Under the pieces are notes generated by a model that saw only the letters and a program-made list of their open reading frames with translations, was not told where the DNA came from and did no database searches. A program made the position numbers and the translations under genes. 64,000 nt of DNA from Methylolobus aquaticus (GTDB lineage: Bacteria; Pseudomonadota; Gammaproteobacteria; Methylococcales; Methylococcaceae): positions 56,295 through 120,294 of the forward strand of contig SEYW01000012.1 of the NCBI GenBank assembly GCA_004168015.1, given 5' to 3'. How positions within the stretch are numbered: position 1 is the stretch's first letter; the number at the start of each line of letters is the position of its first letter. Positions 52,551 through 62,500 of the stretch are shown here, in pieces.

Positions 52551-54719
52551 TCACTTCAGCTCCGCGTCATCGAGGTATAAAGTGCCCCCCGCGCCGCTGT
52601 CCATCCAGACGTCCAAGCTGATCGTCTCACCCGTTTTCACCGGGATATCGGGGATCTCGGCTCGTGTCCAGGCACCGCTCGTGGGCATGCCTGCGGTTCG
52701 TGTGAGAGAGACGGTGCCGTTTGCCTGGTTCAGCACCCTGACGCGGAGACGGGCCCATCTGATGCCATCCTGCCGCTTGTACCAGATCGAAGCGGTGTAG
52801 CTACCCGCCTGCAAGCCGGTGGCCGTCTGCTGAATGGAGTTAGTGAAGGCGGCCGGGCTCGAGAACACCGCGGCCCTAGCGCCGCCATGGACTTCCGTGG
52901 TCGTGACCTCGCCCAAGCGCCAGCCTGTCCAGGCTGACAGGCCATTCTCGAACCCTCCATTGACGAGAAGACTGTACGAGTAGACGCGAATCCGGTCGTT
53001 GTGCGAATCCGCAACGAATACCTCATCTGTCGGGCTGACCGTGATCCCTGCCGGGTCGCGCAGATCCTGGATAGTGGCCGCCAGCGTGCCGCTGTCGTCC
53101 ATGACCAGCACTTGGCTTCGGCGGCTGTCGGCTACATAGATATGCCCGTGGTGGTCGATTGCAAGGTCCCCGAATTCCCCGTTCAGTGACGATTGACTGA
53201 TGGTGCGCAGCCACCGAAACGCGCCCCCTTCGAACTGCAGTTCGACGAGTCGCGCATTGCCGCTGTCAGCGACCAGCACCGTGCCCTTGACCGGATGAAC
53301 CGTAATGCCTGATGGCAGCCGGAACTGATTGATGCCTCTGCCCGCGGAACCGAATGTGCTCAGTGGCTGACGGTTGGCGACATCGTAGGCGACGATCCGG
53401 TGGTTATCGCGGTCGGCAATGAAAGCTGTCCGATCCGTGGGGCGTATTGCGATGGCGACGGGTCTGAACGCTGTGAACCCGGGCGTCGCCTCAAGTCTGA
53501 GTGTGGCGAGCCTCCCGCAGTCGGGACGCAGGATGTCCACATGGTTGGAATAGGCTTGCAGAAACCAGATTTCATCCGGCACCGTGTCGACCGCCAGACC
53601 CAGCGGGCGCGACGTCGGAGCTCGATGTGGGTCGGAGCAGGCGTTGATCACGCCCCCGTCCGAGGTAGAGTGGACGATACGGGCGTTCATATAGTCCGCC
53701 GCGTAGACCGTGCCGTCTGATCCAAAGGCAATACCGTTCACGGTATTGAACATCGCGTCATCAGCCAATGGTTTCGGTGCCAGCGAGGTCGGAGGCGAAT
53801 CAGACGGTATCGTCTGCGCTTCGACCCACCCGCTAGCGGTGCGGTCGAAGCGCTTGACCCGATTGGCACTCTCATCCGCAACCCAGATATCCCCATCTGG
53901 CGCCACATCCATGAACCATGGTTCAACGAGGAATGCTGACGGGCTGATGCCGCCCACATAGCTGCCGTCGAGTCGATAAACACGGACTCGCGGTGTGGAG
54001 GAAGTGGATGTTTCGTACAACAACTCTTGCCTGAGTACGGGATCGTGTGCGACACGAAGCGAAATCGCTCGGTGGCCGTTGCTGCTCAGCCTCCGTATGC
54101 AGGTGCCGTCCGCACCCAGTATGAACACGCCATTCGCGGATTTGTCGGTGACATATATGTTTCCGGCCGCATTGGCATCGACGTCCGATAGACTGGAGCC
54201 GAATGTGCAAATGCCATTCGGCCGAACAAGCAGCTCCTGAGTGGAGAAGTCCTGGTTCCAGACTTGCACACTTCCTCTTTCTGGATCGGTTATATAAACC
54301 TTACCTCCCTTTGCCGAGATCCCCATAGCATTGATGGGCAACGATCCGAGCCAGGTGTAGTCGCGTCGCAACTTGACGACGCGCCTGTTTTTTCTGTCGG
54401 AGAAGTAGATGTTGCCGTCTTCGTCCATGGCGATATCTCGCGGGTAGGACAACTGTCCCACGCCGTGCCCGTAAGCTCCGAAGGTGCGAATCGGGGTGCC
54501 ATCTGCCGAGTATTCCCTGAGGCGGTCGTTACCGGTGTCGGCCGCGATTAGGTTTCCGCTCTGCGGATCCACGGCGATCCCAGATGGGTACATCTCCATC
54601 AGGGCCGGGCCACCGATCGTGCGGATCAAGCGCAACTCCAGCGCGTTGACACCCGATCCGGCGGTGACGAAAGAAAGACACACAAGCCAGGGTAATAAAA
54701 GCTTCCGAAATGCGCTCAT
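52551..54719 (-). CDS. Exported NHL-repeat protein with C-terminal carbohydrate-binding-like domain
   Basis: A 722-residue protein from the ATG at 54719 (AGGACA upstream). A signal peptide (ending near GVNA) is followed by about a dozen NHL-type propeller repeats (PSGIAVDPQSGNLIAADTGNDRLREYSADGT, YPRDIAMDEDGNIYFSD, PSGITVHPVKGTVLVADSGNARLVEL, PAGITVSPTDEVFVADSHNDRIRVY). The last 150 residues (VNGGFENGLSAWTGW...SLDVWMDSGAGGTLYLDDAEL) form a jelly-roll like CBM4/9 modules. It is probably a secreted binding protein. It is on the same strand as the sulfatase and shares its lower G+C content. Confidence 0.88.
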   Translation of the reverse strand: MSAFRKLLLPWLVCLSFVTAGSGVNALELRLIRTIGGPALMEMYPSGIAVDPQSGNLIAADTGNDRLREYSADGTPIRTFGAYGHGVGQLSYPRDIAMDEDGNIYFSDRKNRRVVKLRRDYTWLGSLPINAMGISAKGGKVYITDPERGSVQVWNQDFSTQELLVRPNGICTFGSSLSDVDANAAGNIYVTDKSANGVFILGADGTCIRRLSSNGHRAISLRVAHDPVLRQELLYETSTSSTPRVRVYRLDGSYVGGISPSAFLVEPWFMDVAPDGDIWVADESANRVKRFDRTASGWVEAQTIPSDSPPTSLAPKPLADDAMFNTVNGIAFGSDGTVYAADYMNARIVHSTSDGGVINACSDPHRAPTSRPLGLAVDTVPDEIWFLQAYSNHVDILRPDCGRLATLRLEATPGFTAFRPVAIAIRPTDRTAFIADRDNHRIVAYDVANRQPLSTFGSAGRGINQFRLPSGITVHPVKGTVLVADSGNARLVELQFEGGAFRWLRTISQSSLNGEFGDLAIDHHGHIYVADSRRSQVLVMDDSGTLAATIQDLRDPAGITVSPTDEVFVADSHNDRIRVYSYSLLVNGGFENGLSAWTGWRLGEVTTTEVHGGARAAVFSSPAAFTNSIQQTATGLQAGSYTASIWYKRQDGIRWARLRVRVLNQANGTVSLTRTAGMPTSGAWTRAEIPDIPVKTGETISLDVWMDSGAGGTLYLDDAELK

Positions 54720-55743
54720 CTGAGTGTCCTGCCAAGTCCCATCATTGTCCTGGATGAACCAAACAGCCACTGGCCACAATCCCGTGCGTTCGTCTTAAGG
54801 GCGGAGGCTCTGGATGCGTATCGATTGCATGATCCCTAATCCGGCCCCATCCCAAAATGTTGTACGCTTTGGGCCATAGAATGATGCTGGCGATCCTGCC
54901 GAATAATTGGCTCCGTCATCTGCACTGCAGTTACGACAAAGTGTTACAAAGGCATGGCCAAATTGCCGCTCTCACGGCGAATAGCTGTGCAACATATCGT
55001 TTCACTGGAGGCAACGACCAATCTCCGCCCGTACTCCAATTTAGCGTTGGCTCATCAGTCGTGACGCGCTGCGGATAGTCTTGCCCTGCAACCCTTGCAG
55101 GTGGCATTTGCAGACTGAGTGGCCACACGGAAGTGGAAGAGCCCCTTAACCGTCGTTTCTGATCCACTTATGTCATCTATTCCTGCCCGACCGCGCCTTT
55201 GGTCTTCCGATGGATAAGCTTATACGCTGAACGATAGGGAAATCCTATACGTAGAAATACCCATATCTCGGTCCGAAATGTGGGTCGTCGCCGTTTAGAT
55301 AGACTCGAGAGCGGTGATCCAAGTGACCTGGGGCGGGCTGATCCGTTGCCGCCCCATGATCCGGTTCAGCTTGCGGCGTCTTCGGAAGAGAGTGCATCGC
55401 CAGACAGGCGTCCCGATAAGGGAAGCGGTTCGCGCAGCTTCTTAAGCTGCGGCTCACGTGCTCCGCTGCCTCGCCAGCGGGATGTTGATCGGTACTCGTT
55501 GCGTCAGTGACTTCAGGCGCGCACGGATCTGTTTAACGGCCTGACTCGACAGCGGGGTGTCGGGGTACCGCAGGCTCGTTTTCGTCTCCGACTCTACTGC
55601 AGCGTGAAACACAGAAAATCAGAATGCTCAACACTGGTATCGACGATCTGGGGCTTGGTCTCGTTGAGACTGAGGTCCAAGCGTGCCAGCCCGTGTCCGA
55701 GCACCTGCGGAGCCGTTTCAATTAAAGGCGTCTGCTGGGTTGA
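54720..55743. other. 1-kb region without a supported gene
   Basis: Only short overlapping frames are present and none shows a domain. Base composition is mixed and relatively AT-rich. A regulator-site-like element lies at 55234-55253. The second half (55300-55740) may contain decayed coding sequence on the minus strand, for instance LSLNETKPQIVDTSVEHSD near 55640-55690, interrupted by stops. Confidence 0.45.
55234..55253. promoter_or_regulatory. Inverted repeat related to the element upstream of the sulfatase
   Basis: ATAGG-GAAAT-CCTAT followed immediately by ACGTA and then GAAATACCCATAT. The palindrome upstream of the sulfatase has the same order: ATAGG, a spacer ending in AT, CCTAT, then ACGTA. 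It lies about 515 bases upstream of the NHL-repeat gene start. Confidence 0.4.
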
Positions 55744-56190
55744 TTAGTTTCGACCGGCACTGGCTTCGAGAAGGCGTAGCGTCGCGGTGTCTGGCTGACC
55801 TTCGTAGAACACGTTCAGGGCAGTTCGGAAGCAGGGTTCATTCGGTGCCACCTCGATGAACAGCGTCAGGCAGGATCGAAACTTTATCGCATCGATATCA
55901 CCGAGGATGTCGACGGCGCTCCGGTCTGCATGGGTCAGGATTGCGTTGACGCACTCGACCAGCCTTGGACCGAGGACCGGATGGCGAGCGTAGGCAGTGG
56001 CCTCTTCACGATTGGCAAGCCCGTAGACTTGGGCCATGTGGCTTTGGCCCAAACCGCGCAGCTGCGGCAGCACGAACCAGATCCAATGCGCCCTCTTGAG
56101 GCCAGCTCGAAGTTCCGCGAGTGCGGTTGAGTAGTCGTGCTCCTGTGCGCGCACGAAGCGCTCCAGGGAGTCGCGGTCAGGGGTGGACAT
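55744..56190 (-). CDS. DUF1810 family protein
   Basis: A 148-residue cytoplasmic protein. LERFVRAQEHDYSTALAELRAGLKRAHWIWFVLPQLRGLG and RHPVLGPRLVECV..IL are the hallmark of DUF1810, related in fold to a calpastatin-like or NADAR-adjacent helical group. Function is unknown. It stands alone in a gene-poor stretch. Confidence 0.93.
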   Translation of the reverse strand: MSTPDRDSLERFVRAQEHDYSTALAELRAGLKRAHWIWFVLPQLRGLGQSHMAQVYGLANREEATAYARHPVLGPRLVECVNAILTHADRSAVDILGDIDAIKFRSCLTLFIEVAPNEPCFRTALNVFYEGQPDTATLRLLEASAGRN

Positions 56191-56907
56191 GGCGGGAGCG
56201 TAATGGTGTGCGGATCGTCAGGCCCAATATTCCTGGGTTTGTTGAATCCGCACCTCAGTGCGTCCCGTCGATTCCATGCGGGACGTATCGAGCGAGCGGT
56301 ATGCAGCATCCGCTTTTCTGGGTGATGTCGCTGATCTTGTTGATTTTGAGCGCTAATGCGGGGGGGGGACGGAAAGTAAAGTACCTCGCTCGCAGAGTCA
56401 ACGCTCGCGCGATTACGGAAGGGACAGAAGTCCATCCTCCGGCATTGGGCAGACTCGACTCGTTTAAGACGTCGCGTCCCGGCGTCATGCCGGGCGTGGC
56501 TTCGGCAACGAGTGACAGAGATTTTTTACGGCTTCGCCATTCCTGGACTCCTGGGTTCCGGGGTCCCACCCGGAACGACGTTTTGAGGACCATGGCTTGC
56601 CTGGCGTGCCGCAAAGAGATAGTCGAGCCCGGAGCGTCGTATTCGAGTCGCGTGGGGTACGAGCAAGTCGTCGGATTCATCCGGGCGATAAACCGGCACA
56701 ACGGCGAAGGTCGGAGAGGCAGGGCTTCGATACCTCTCACCTCGCGTAAATCAAGTCCCGGTTGGCTGGCAGGCTGGCTGCCCCGTTCACCGGCTGGGAC
56801 ATCACCCCGCCCGCCCGGAGCGCCCGCCGACAACCGCTCTGGCCCGTCATCCCCAGTTTTCGGGATAGAATCCCAACGTTTGGGCAATCAACACGGACGG
56901 GGGCGGA
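56191..56907. other. Gene-poor stretch of about 700 bases
   Basis: Open frames on both strands are long but have no recognisable domain and a Ser/Arg/Pro composition typical of non-coding high-G+C DNA. The piece at about 56535-56595 (TTCCTGGACTCCTGGGTTCC and the following CCGGAACGACG) looks like a dispersed genomic repeat of the kind that contains partial inverted repeats. A GATAGAAT near 56866 could be a -10 element for the DUF1254 gene. Confidence 0.4.
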
Positions 56908-58371
56908 ATGAAGCGGAGTTTTGGGTTTGCCGTTGCGGCGGTACTGCTGGCCGGTCTGGTCGGATGTGCGGAACAGAAGCCGCTGCCGCTTTCCGCCGCG
57001 GCGGATGCGGCCAGGACGCAAGCGCTGGCCGAGGCCGACGCCAAGGAACAGACCGCGCTGGCGGCCGGCACTGAGGCGGTCGTCTACGGCCTGCCGTTGG
57101 TGATCATGGACCTCACGCAGCGGAAGTCGACCAATGTGCCCAGGCCGGAGGCCTTCTCCGCGCCGGTCAATCAGTTCGCCCACGTCCGCGTTTTTCCGGA
57201 CGCCTCGTTCAGGGATGTGGTCCGCGCGAACGTCGACACGCTGTACTCCGTCGCCTGGCTCGATGTGTCCAGGGAACCGATGGTGCTGTCGGTTCCCGAC
57301 ACGAAGGGACGTTACTACCTGATGCCGATGCTCGATGCCTGGACGAACGTGTTCGCGTCGCCCGGCAAGCGCACGACGGGCACCAAGCCCCGCCAGTTCG
57401 CCATCACCGGTCCCGGATGGGCCGGAAGCCTGCCCAAGGGCGTGCAGCAGATCAAGGCGCCGACCGCGATGGTCTGGATCATCGGCCGCACGCAGACCAA
57501 CGGACCGAAGGACTATCCGGCGGTGCACGCGATCCAGAACGGCTACCGGCTGGTGCCGCTGTCGGCGTTCGGGAACGGGCGCTACAGGGCGCCGGATGCC
57601 CCCGTGAATGCGGCGGTCGACATGAAGACGCCGCCGGTGGATCAGCTCAAGGCGATGAGCTCGGCCGCGTTCTTCGACCGCCTGGCGGCGCTGCTCAAGG
57701 CCAACCCGCCGCCGACGTCCGAAACCGGGATGCTGGCCAAGCTTGCGGCCATCGGGATTGTTCCGGGCGAAAGATTCGATCCCGGCAAGCTCGATCCGGC
57801 CGTGGCGAAAGGGCTGGAACAGGCTCTGCCCGCGACGCTCGCCAAGCTGGAGGCTGCGGCCAAGGAGACCGGCGCGCCGGTCAATGGTTGGCGGGTGACG
57901 CCGATGAATGTCGGCAATTTCGGCAGCGATTACGGTACGCGTGCCGTCATCGCGTTGATGGGGCTCGGCGCCAATCTGCCGCAGGACGCGATCTATCCCT
58001 CGGCGTTCACCGATGGCGCAGGCGCGCCGCTGACGGGCGCGAACCGCTACGTGATCCATTTCGACAAGGGGGCGACGCCGCCGGTCGACGCGTTCTGGTC
58101 GCTGACGCTATATGACGCCCAGTCCTTCTTCGTTCCGAACCCGATTAACCGCTACGCGATCAGCAGCTGGATGCCGCTGAAGAAGAATAAGGACGGCTCC
58201 ATCGACATCCATGTCAAGCACCAATCGCCGGGCAAGGACAAGGAGAACAACTGGCTGCCTGCGGCAGCCGGTCCCTTCAACGTGACGCTGCGGATGTACT
58301 GGCCGAGCGCGAAGGCGCCGTCGATGCTCGATCGAAGCTGGACGCCGCCGGCCATCACCCCGGTGCCTTGA
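56908..58371 (+). CDS. DUF1254/DUF1214 domain lipoprotein
   Basis: A 487-residue protein with a lipobox (LAGLVGC, Cys at residue 20). The DUF1254 part (residues about 55-190) contains YGLPLVIMDLTQRKSTNVPRPEAFSAPVNQFAHVRVFPDASFRDVVRANVDTLYS, and the DUF1214 part (about 360-480) contains VDAFWSLTLYDAQSFFVPNPINRYAIS and SPGKDKENNWLPAAAGPF. This two-domain envelope family is widespread and uncharacterised. The following PNPOx-like gene is on the same strand 156 bases on. Confidence 0.93.
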   Translation: MKRSFGFAVAAVLLAGLVGCAEQKPLPLSAAADAARTQALAEADAKEQTALAAGTEAVVYGLPLVIMDLTQRKSTNVPRPEAFSAPVNQFAHVRVFPDASFRDVVRANVDTLYSVAWLDVSREPMVLSVPDTKGRYYLMPMLDAWTNVFASPGKRTTGTKPRQFAITGPGWAGSLPKGVQQIKAPTAMVWIIGRTQTNGPKDYPAVHAIQNGYRLVPLSAFGNGRYRAPDAPVNAAVDMKTPPVDQLKAMSSAAFFDRLAALLKANPPPTSETGMLAKLAAIGIVPGERFDPGKLDPAVAKGLEQALPATLAKLEAAAKETGAPVNGWRVTPMNVGNFGSDYGTRAVIALMGLGANLPQDAIYPSAFTDGAGAPLTGANRYVIHFDKGATPPVDAFWSLTLYDAQSFFVPNPINRYAISSWMPLKKNKDGSIDIHVKHQSPGKDKENNWLPAAAGPFNVTLRMYWPSAKAPSMLDRSWTPPAITPVP

Positions 58372-58527
58372 CGGCCGCGCGTGGTAATTGCGCGGGCTGA
58401 TCGCCGCGCGGACGCTATGCAGCCCCTCCGTCCACCGGCTGGGGATCCGAGCGCACTGAATCTGGCCTAACGCCTTCGCCAATCCGTGCGCGAGAACCGG
58501 GCGCGCTTTCTGTCAGGAGAACGGGAA

Positions 58528-59091
58528 ATGGGTCAGCAGTACACCGAGCTTTCCGATCGGCACGTCGACTTCATCCGGGAGCAGAAGATCTTCTTCGTCG
58601 GAACGGCGACGGCGGATAGCCGGGTCAACATCTCCCCGAAAGGGATGGACTCGTTCCGCGTGCTCGGGAGCCGGCGCGTCGCGTGGCTGAACGTGACCGG
58701 CAGCGGGAATGAGACCGCCGCGCATGTGCAGGTCGCTCCGCGCATGACGATCATGTTCTGCGCATTCGAGGGAAAACCCGTGATACTGCGCCTTTACGGT
58801 CAAGCTAGAGTGGTGCACAAGGCGGATCCCGACTGGGCATCGTTGTTCCCGCTATTCCAGCCTTTGCCCGGTGCGCGGCAGATCTTCGATGTCGCGCTCG
58901 ATCTGGTGCAGACGTCATGTGGGATGGCGGTCCCCTTCCTCCGCTACGAAGGCGAGCGCGAACAACTCTCGGCCTGGGCCGAGAAACAGGGGGAAACCGG
59001 GTTGCGCGACTATTGGCAGCGCAAGAACCAACTCAGCATCGACGGCATACCGACGCACATCGCGTCGAAGAACCTGTTGCCGGATGGTTGA
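58528..59091 (+). CDS. Pyridoxamine 5'-phosphate oxidase-family protein
   Basis: A 187-residue split-barrel flavin-binding protein. From the ATG at 58528 (after AGGAGAACGGGAA) it begins MGQQYTELSDRHVDFIREQKIFFVGTATADSRVNISPKGMDSFRV, the usual start of this group, with RPTxxF-type FMN-binding strand replaced by MTIMFCAFEGKPVILRLYGQARV. It may bind FMN, F420 or heme; the reaction is unknown. It is not the vitamin B6 enzyme PdxH, which has a different C-terminus. Confidence 0.9.
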   Translation: MGQQYTELSDRHVDFIREQKIFFVGTATADSRVNISPKGMDSFRVLGSRRVAWLNVTGSGNETAAHVQVAPRMTIMFCAFEGKPVILRLYGQARVVHKADPDWASLFPLFQPLPGARQIFDVALDLVQTSCGMAVPFLRYEGEREQLSAWAEKQGETGLRDYWQRKNQLSIDGIPTHIASKNLLPDG

Positions 59092-59507
59092 CCCCGCGTT
59101 GCGGAGCGCTTCGGCGAGCGGCTCGAAGCGCCTTGGCCGATGTTGCAGAGCACTACGCGCGAAGCACTGGGGACCGTCAGCTCATTGCCTTCGCGCGGTC
59201 CATCGACGACCGGAAGCTCAGGAAGCCCTCCTGATTTCCAGGCCTGCCCAGTGTCTCGATCATGACAATCGACCCTGAGGCCGGTCCCCTGTCTGCGGCA
59301 GCCGATTAGCGTCCGCGGTTGATCGGAACCGGATCGGTGGTGTGGCGCGCCGTGCCTTCAGTCCGAACCATGAGCGCTCGTCGCGGCGCTTGTTCCGGCC
59401 CGGGCTGAAGTCGTCGTATGATGCACGAAGTCGTCGCCAGCTTGACGCGGCAGTGCGGGGCTGGTGCCGCGACCCTATCATGAGATGCCCTTCAAGGCAC
59501 AGTCGCC
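59092..59507. other. Intergenic before sensor kinase gene
   Basis: A plus-strand frame in the first 150 bases reads ALADVAEHYARSTGDRQLIAFARSIDDRK and could be a decayed coding fragment. I found nothing else. Confidence 0.35.
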
Positions 59508-62500
59508 ATGCCTGAAATCGATGCTGTGAGGTCGGATCTGTGGCGCGCGCTGTCGTCGCCGGGATCGCAAAGCCTCCGTAAGCGTTGTCTCCTCTACGTT
59601 CTTGCCCTGGTGCTGCCGCTGGCGGTCCTATGGTTCCGCGCCCACTGGCCGGTTCCTCTCGATCAGCATCGGATGCTGATCCTGTTCGTCCCCTTCCTGC
59701 TTCTGGAGGCGCTGCTCGGCGGCCTGGGTCCGGCCCTGGTCGCGACCGGGTTCACGGCACTGATCACGTGCTGGTTTGTGTTGCCACCGGTCGGCCAATG
59801 GGCGATAGAGTCCTCGCGCGACGTCTTGCAATGGACGGCCCTTGTCTTGAGCGGCGCCATTGCCGGCGGGCTCGGCGAGTTGGCGCGGCGCTTCCGTTGC
59901 CGGGCGGCCGACCATCGGCGCGCGGCGGAGGCGGCGAACCAGGCGCTACGCCGCAACGACCGCCAGCTACGGATGGCGGAGCTTGGCGCTTGGCTCGGCT
60001 TCTGGGAGTTCGACGTCGCGAGCGGCGCGCTCTGGATGTCCCCGGCGTGTGAAGCACTTTATGGCGTCGCCCCGGGCACCCTGCGGGACCAGGCGCAATG
60101 GCGGGCATGTATACATCCCGACGACTGGGGGTTGGTCGACACGCAACTGGCGGGGGCGTTGGCTGGCGCTTTGATTGATGCCGAATTCCGGGTGTGTTGG
60201 CCCGATGGCACCGTCCACTGGCTGTATGCCCGCGGCAACGCGGACCGCGATGTGGACGGCAAGGTGGTAAAACTCGCCGGGATCGATCAGGACATCACGG
60301 CCCGCAAGCGGGCCGAACAGGCCTTGCTGCGAGCGGCCGAGGCGAATCGACTGTTCCTGCGCAACGCCGCCGATGGCATCCATATTCTCGATGCCGCAGG
60401 TTACCTGATCGAGGTCAGCGATGCGTTCTGCGCGATGCTGGGTTATGCCCGTGAGGAGTTGCTGGGCCTGCATGTGTCGCGCTGGGAGGCTCAGTTCACC
60501 GACAGCGAGTTGCGGGCGCGCATTCGGAAGGAACTCGAACGGCCGCGCCGCTGGACTTTCGAAACCCGTCATCGCCGCCGCGACGGCACCGTGCTCGACG
60601 TCGAGATCACCGCTACCGCGATCGATTTGGGTGAGCAGAAGGTCCTGTTTACCTCGGCACGGGACATCACGAACCGCAAACGGGCCGAGGCGGAGACAAG
60701 GAGAAGTGAGCAGCGTCTGATATTGGCTCAGGAAGGCGCCCAAGTCGGAATGTGGGAATTGGACCTGATCACGGGGCGGCTGCAGTGGTCCCGGCAATGC
60801 GAGCGGCTTTACGGCGTCCCGCCCGACAGTATCCGCAACAACGAGGACTGGTTGCGGTTGGTCCATCCCGACGACCTGCCCTTGATCGAGGCGCAGTGGG
60901 AGCCGGTCAAACGCGCCGAACCGTTCGAGGTCGAGTTCCGAATCCGTCGCCCGTCGGGAGAAATCCGCTGGATCGTCAGCAAGGGTCGGGCGAGCTGCGA
61001 TGACGCCGGCAACGCGCTGCGTCTGTGCGGCATCAATCAGGACATCACCGACAGAAAGCTTGCGAATGCCCGTCTTCAGGAGCGAGAGCAGATGCTCGCG
61101 GAATCGCAGCGCATCGCCCGGATCGGCAGTTGGCGCTGGGACTTACAGGGCCCGATCGTCTGGACGGAGGAGACCTACCGCATCTACGGGGTGGATCGGG
61201 ACCGCTTCGTACCCACGGTCGAATCTTTGCTGGAATTGGCGCATCCGGACGACCGCCAGATCCTGAGCGACTGGATCACCGACTGCGCCGCAGGGAAGCC
61301 CGCACCCGAATTCGATTTCCGCGCCGTTCGTCCCGACGGGAGCATCCGCCATCTGTGCGGACGCGGCGAGTTGATTCGAACCGCCGACGGAACCCCCCTG
61401 TACATGGTCGGCACAGCGCAGGACATCACCGACCGGGTTCGCCTGCAGGACGCCATCAGCGCCAGTGAACAGGAATTTCGGCTGCTGGCCGAAGCGATGC
61501 CGCAGATCGTCTGGGTCACCCGTCCGGACGGCTGGAATACCTACCTCAACCGCCAATGGGTCGACTATACGGGCCTGTCGTTCGAGGAGAGCCGCGGGCA
61601 CGGCTGGATCACTCCATTCCATCCCGACGACAAGCAGCGCGCATGGGACGCCTGGCGGAACGCCGTGGAACACAACGCCGAGTATGCGCTGGAATGCCGC
61701 TTGCGTCGCTTCGACGGGGCCTATCGTTGGTGGCTGATCCGCGGTGTGCCGGTCGTCGATGCCGGGGGAACGATCCTGAAATGGTTCGGCACCTGCACGG
61801 ACATCGAGGACCTGAAGCAGCGCGAAGCGGCGGTCCTGGAATCCGAAGCCCGTCGTCAGTTCGCGCTCGACACCCTGGGCGCCGGTGAATGGGAACTGAA
61901 CCTGACCACACGGGCTGCCGTCCACTCGCTTAGGCACGATCAGATCTTTGGTTACGGCGATCTGCTGGCCAGCTGGACCTACGACCGGTTCCTGACGCAC
62001 GTCGTGCCCGAGGATCGCCAACGGGTGGACCGGCTGTTCCGCCAAGCCCTGCAGGATGAATCCCGATGGGAGTTCCAATGCCGGATTTGCAGGGCGGACG
62101 GCGAAATGCGCTGGATCCATGCGTGTGGTTCGCCGCGCACCAGTGTGTCGGGCGAGCCGACCCTGGTCGGTATCGTGCGGGATATCACCGTGGAAAAGCT
62201 CGCCGCAGCCGAACTGGATCGCATGCGGTTGCTGATGGCCGAGGGTGAGCGTATCGCACGATTCGGCTCCTGGGAGTTTTTCGTCGCCAGCGAGACGATC
62301 AACTGGTCGGATGAGGAGTACCGGATCTACGGTATGGATCCCGCGGGTCCCTGTCCGGTGTATCAGATCATGCTGCGCGACCGCATCCATCCGGACGATG
62401 CGGAACGACTCGACCGGGAGTTTCGCCGGGCCTTGTCACTATCCGCTCCCGTCGAGCTGGAACACCGGATCGTGCGCCCGGACGGCACGGTGCGCGAGGT

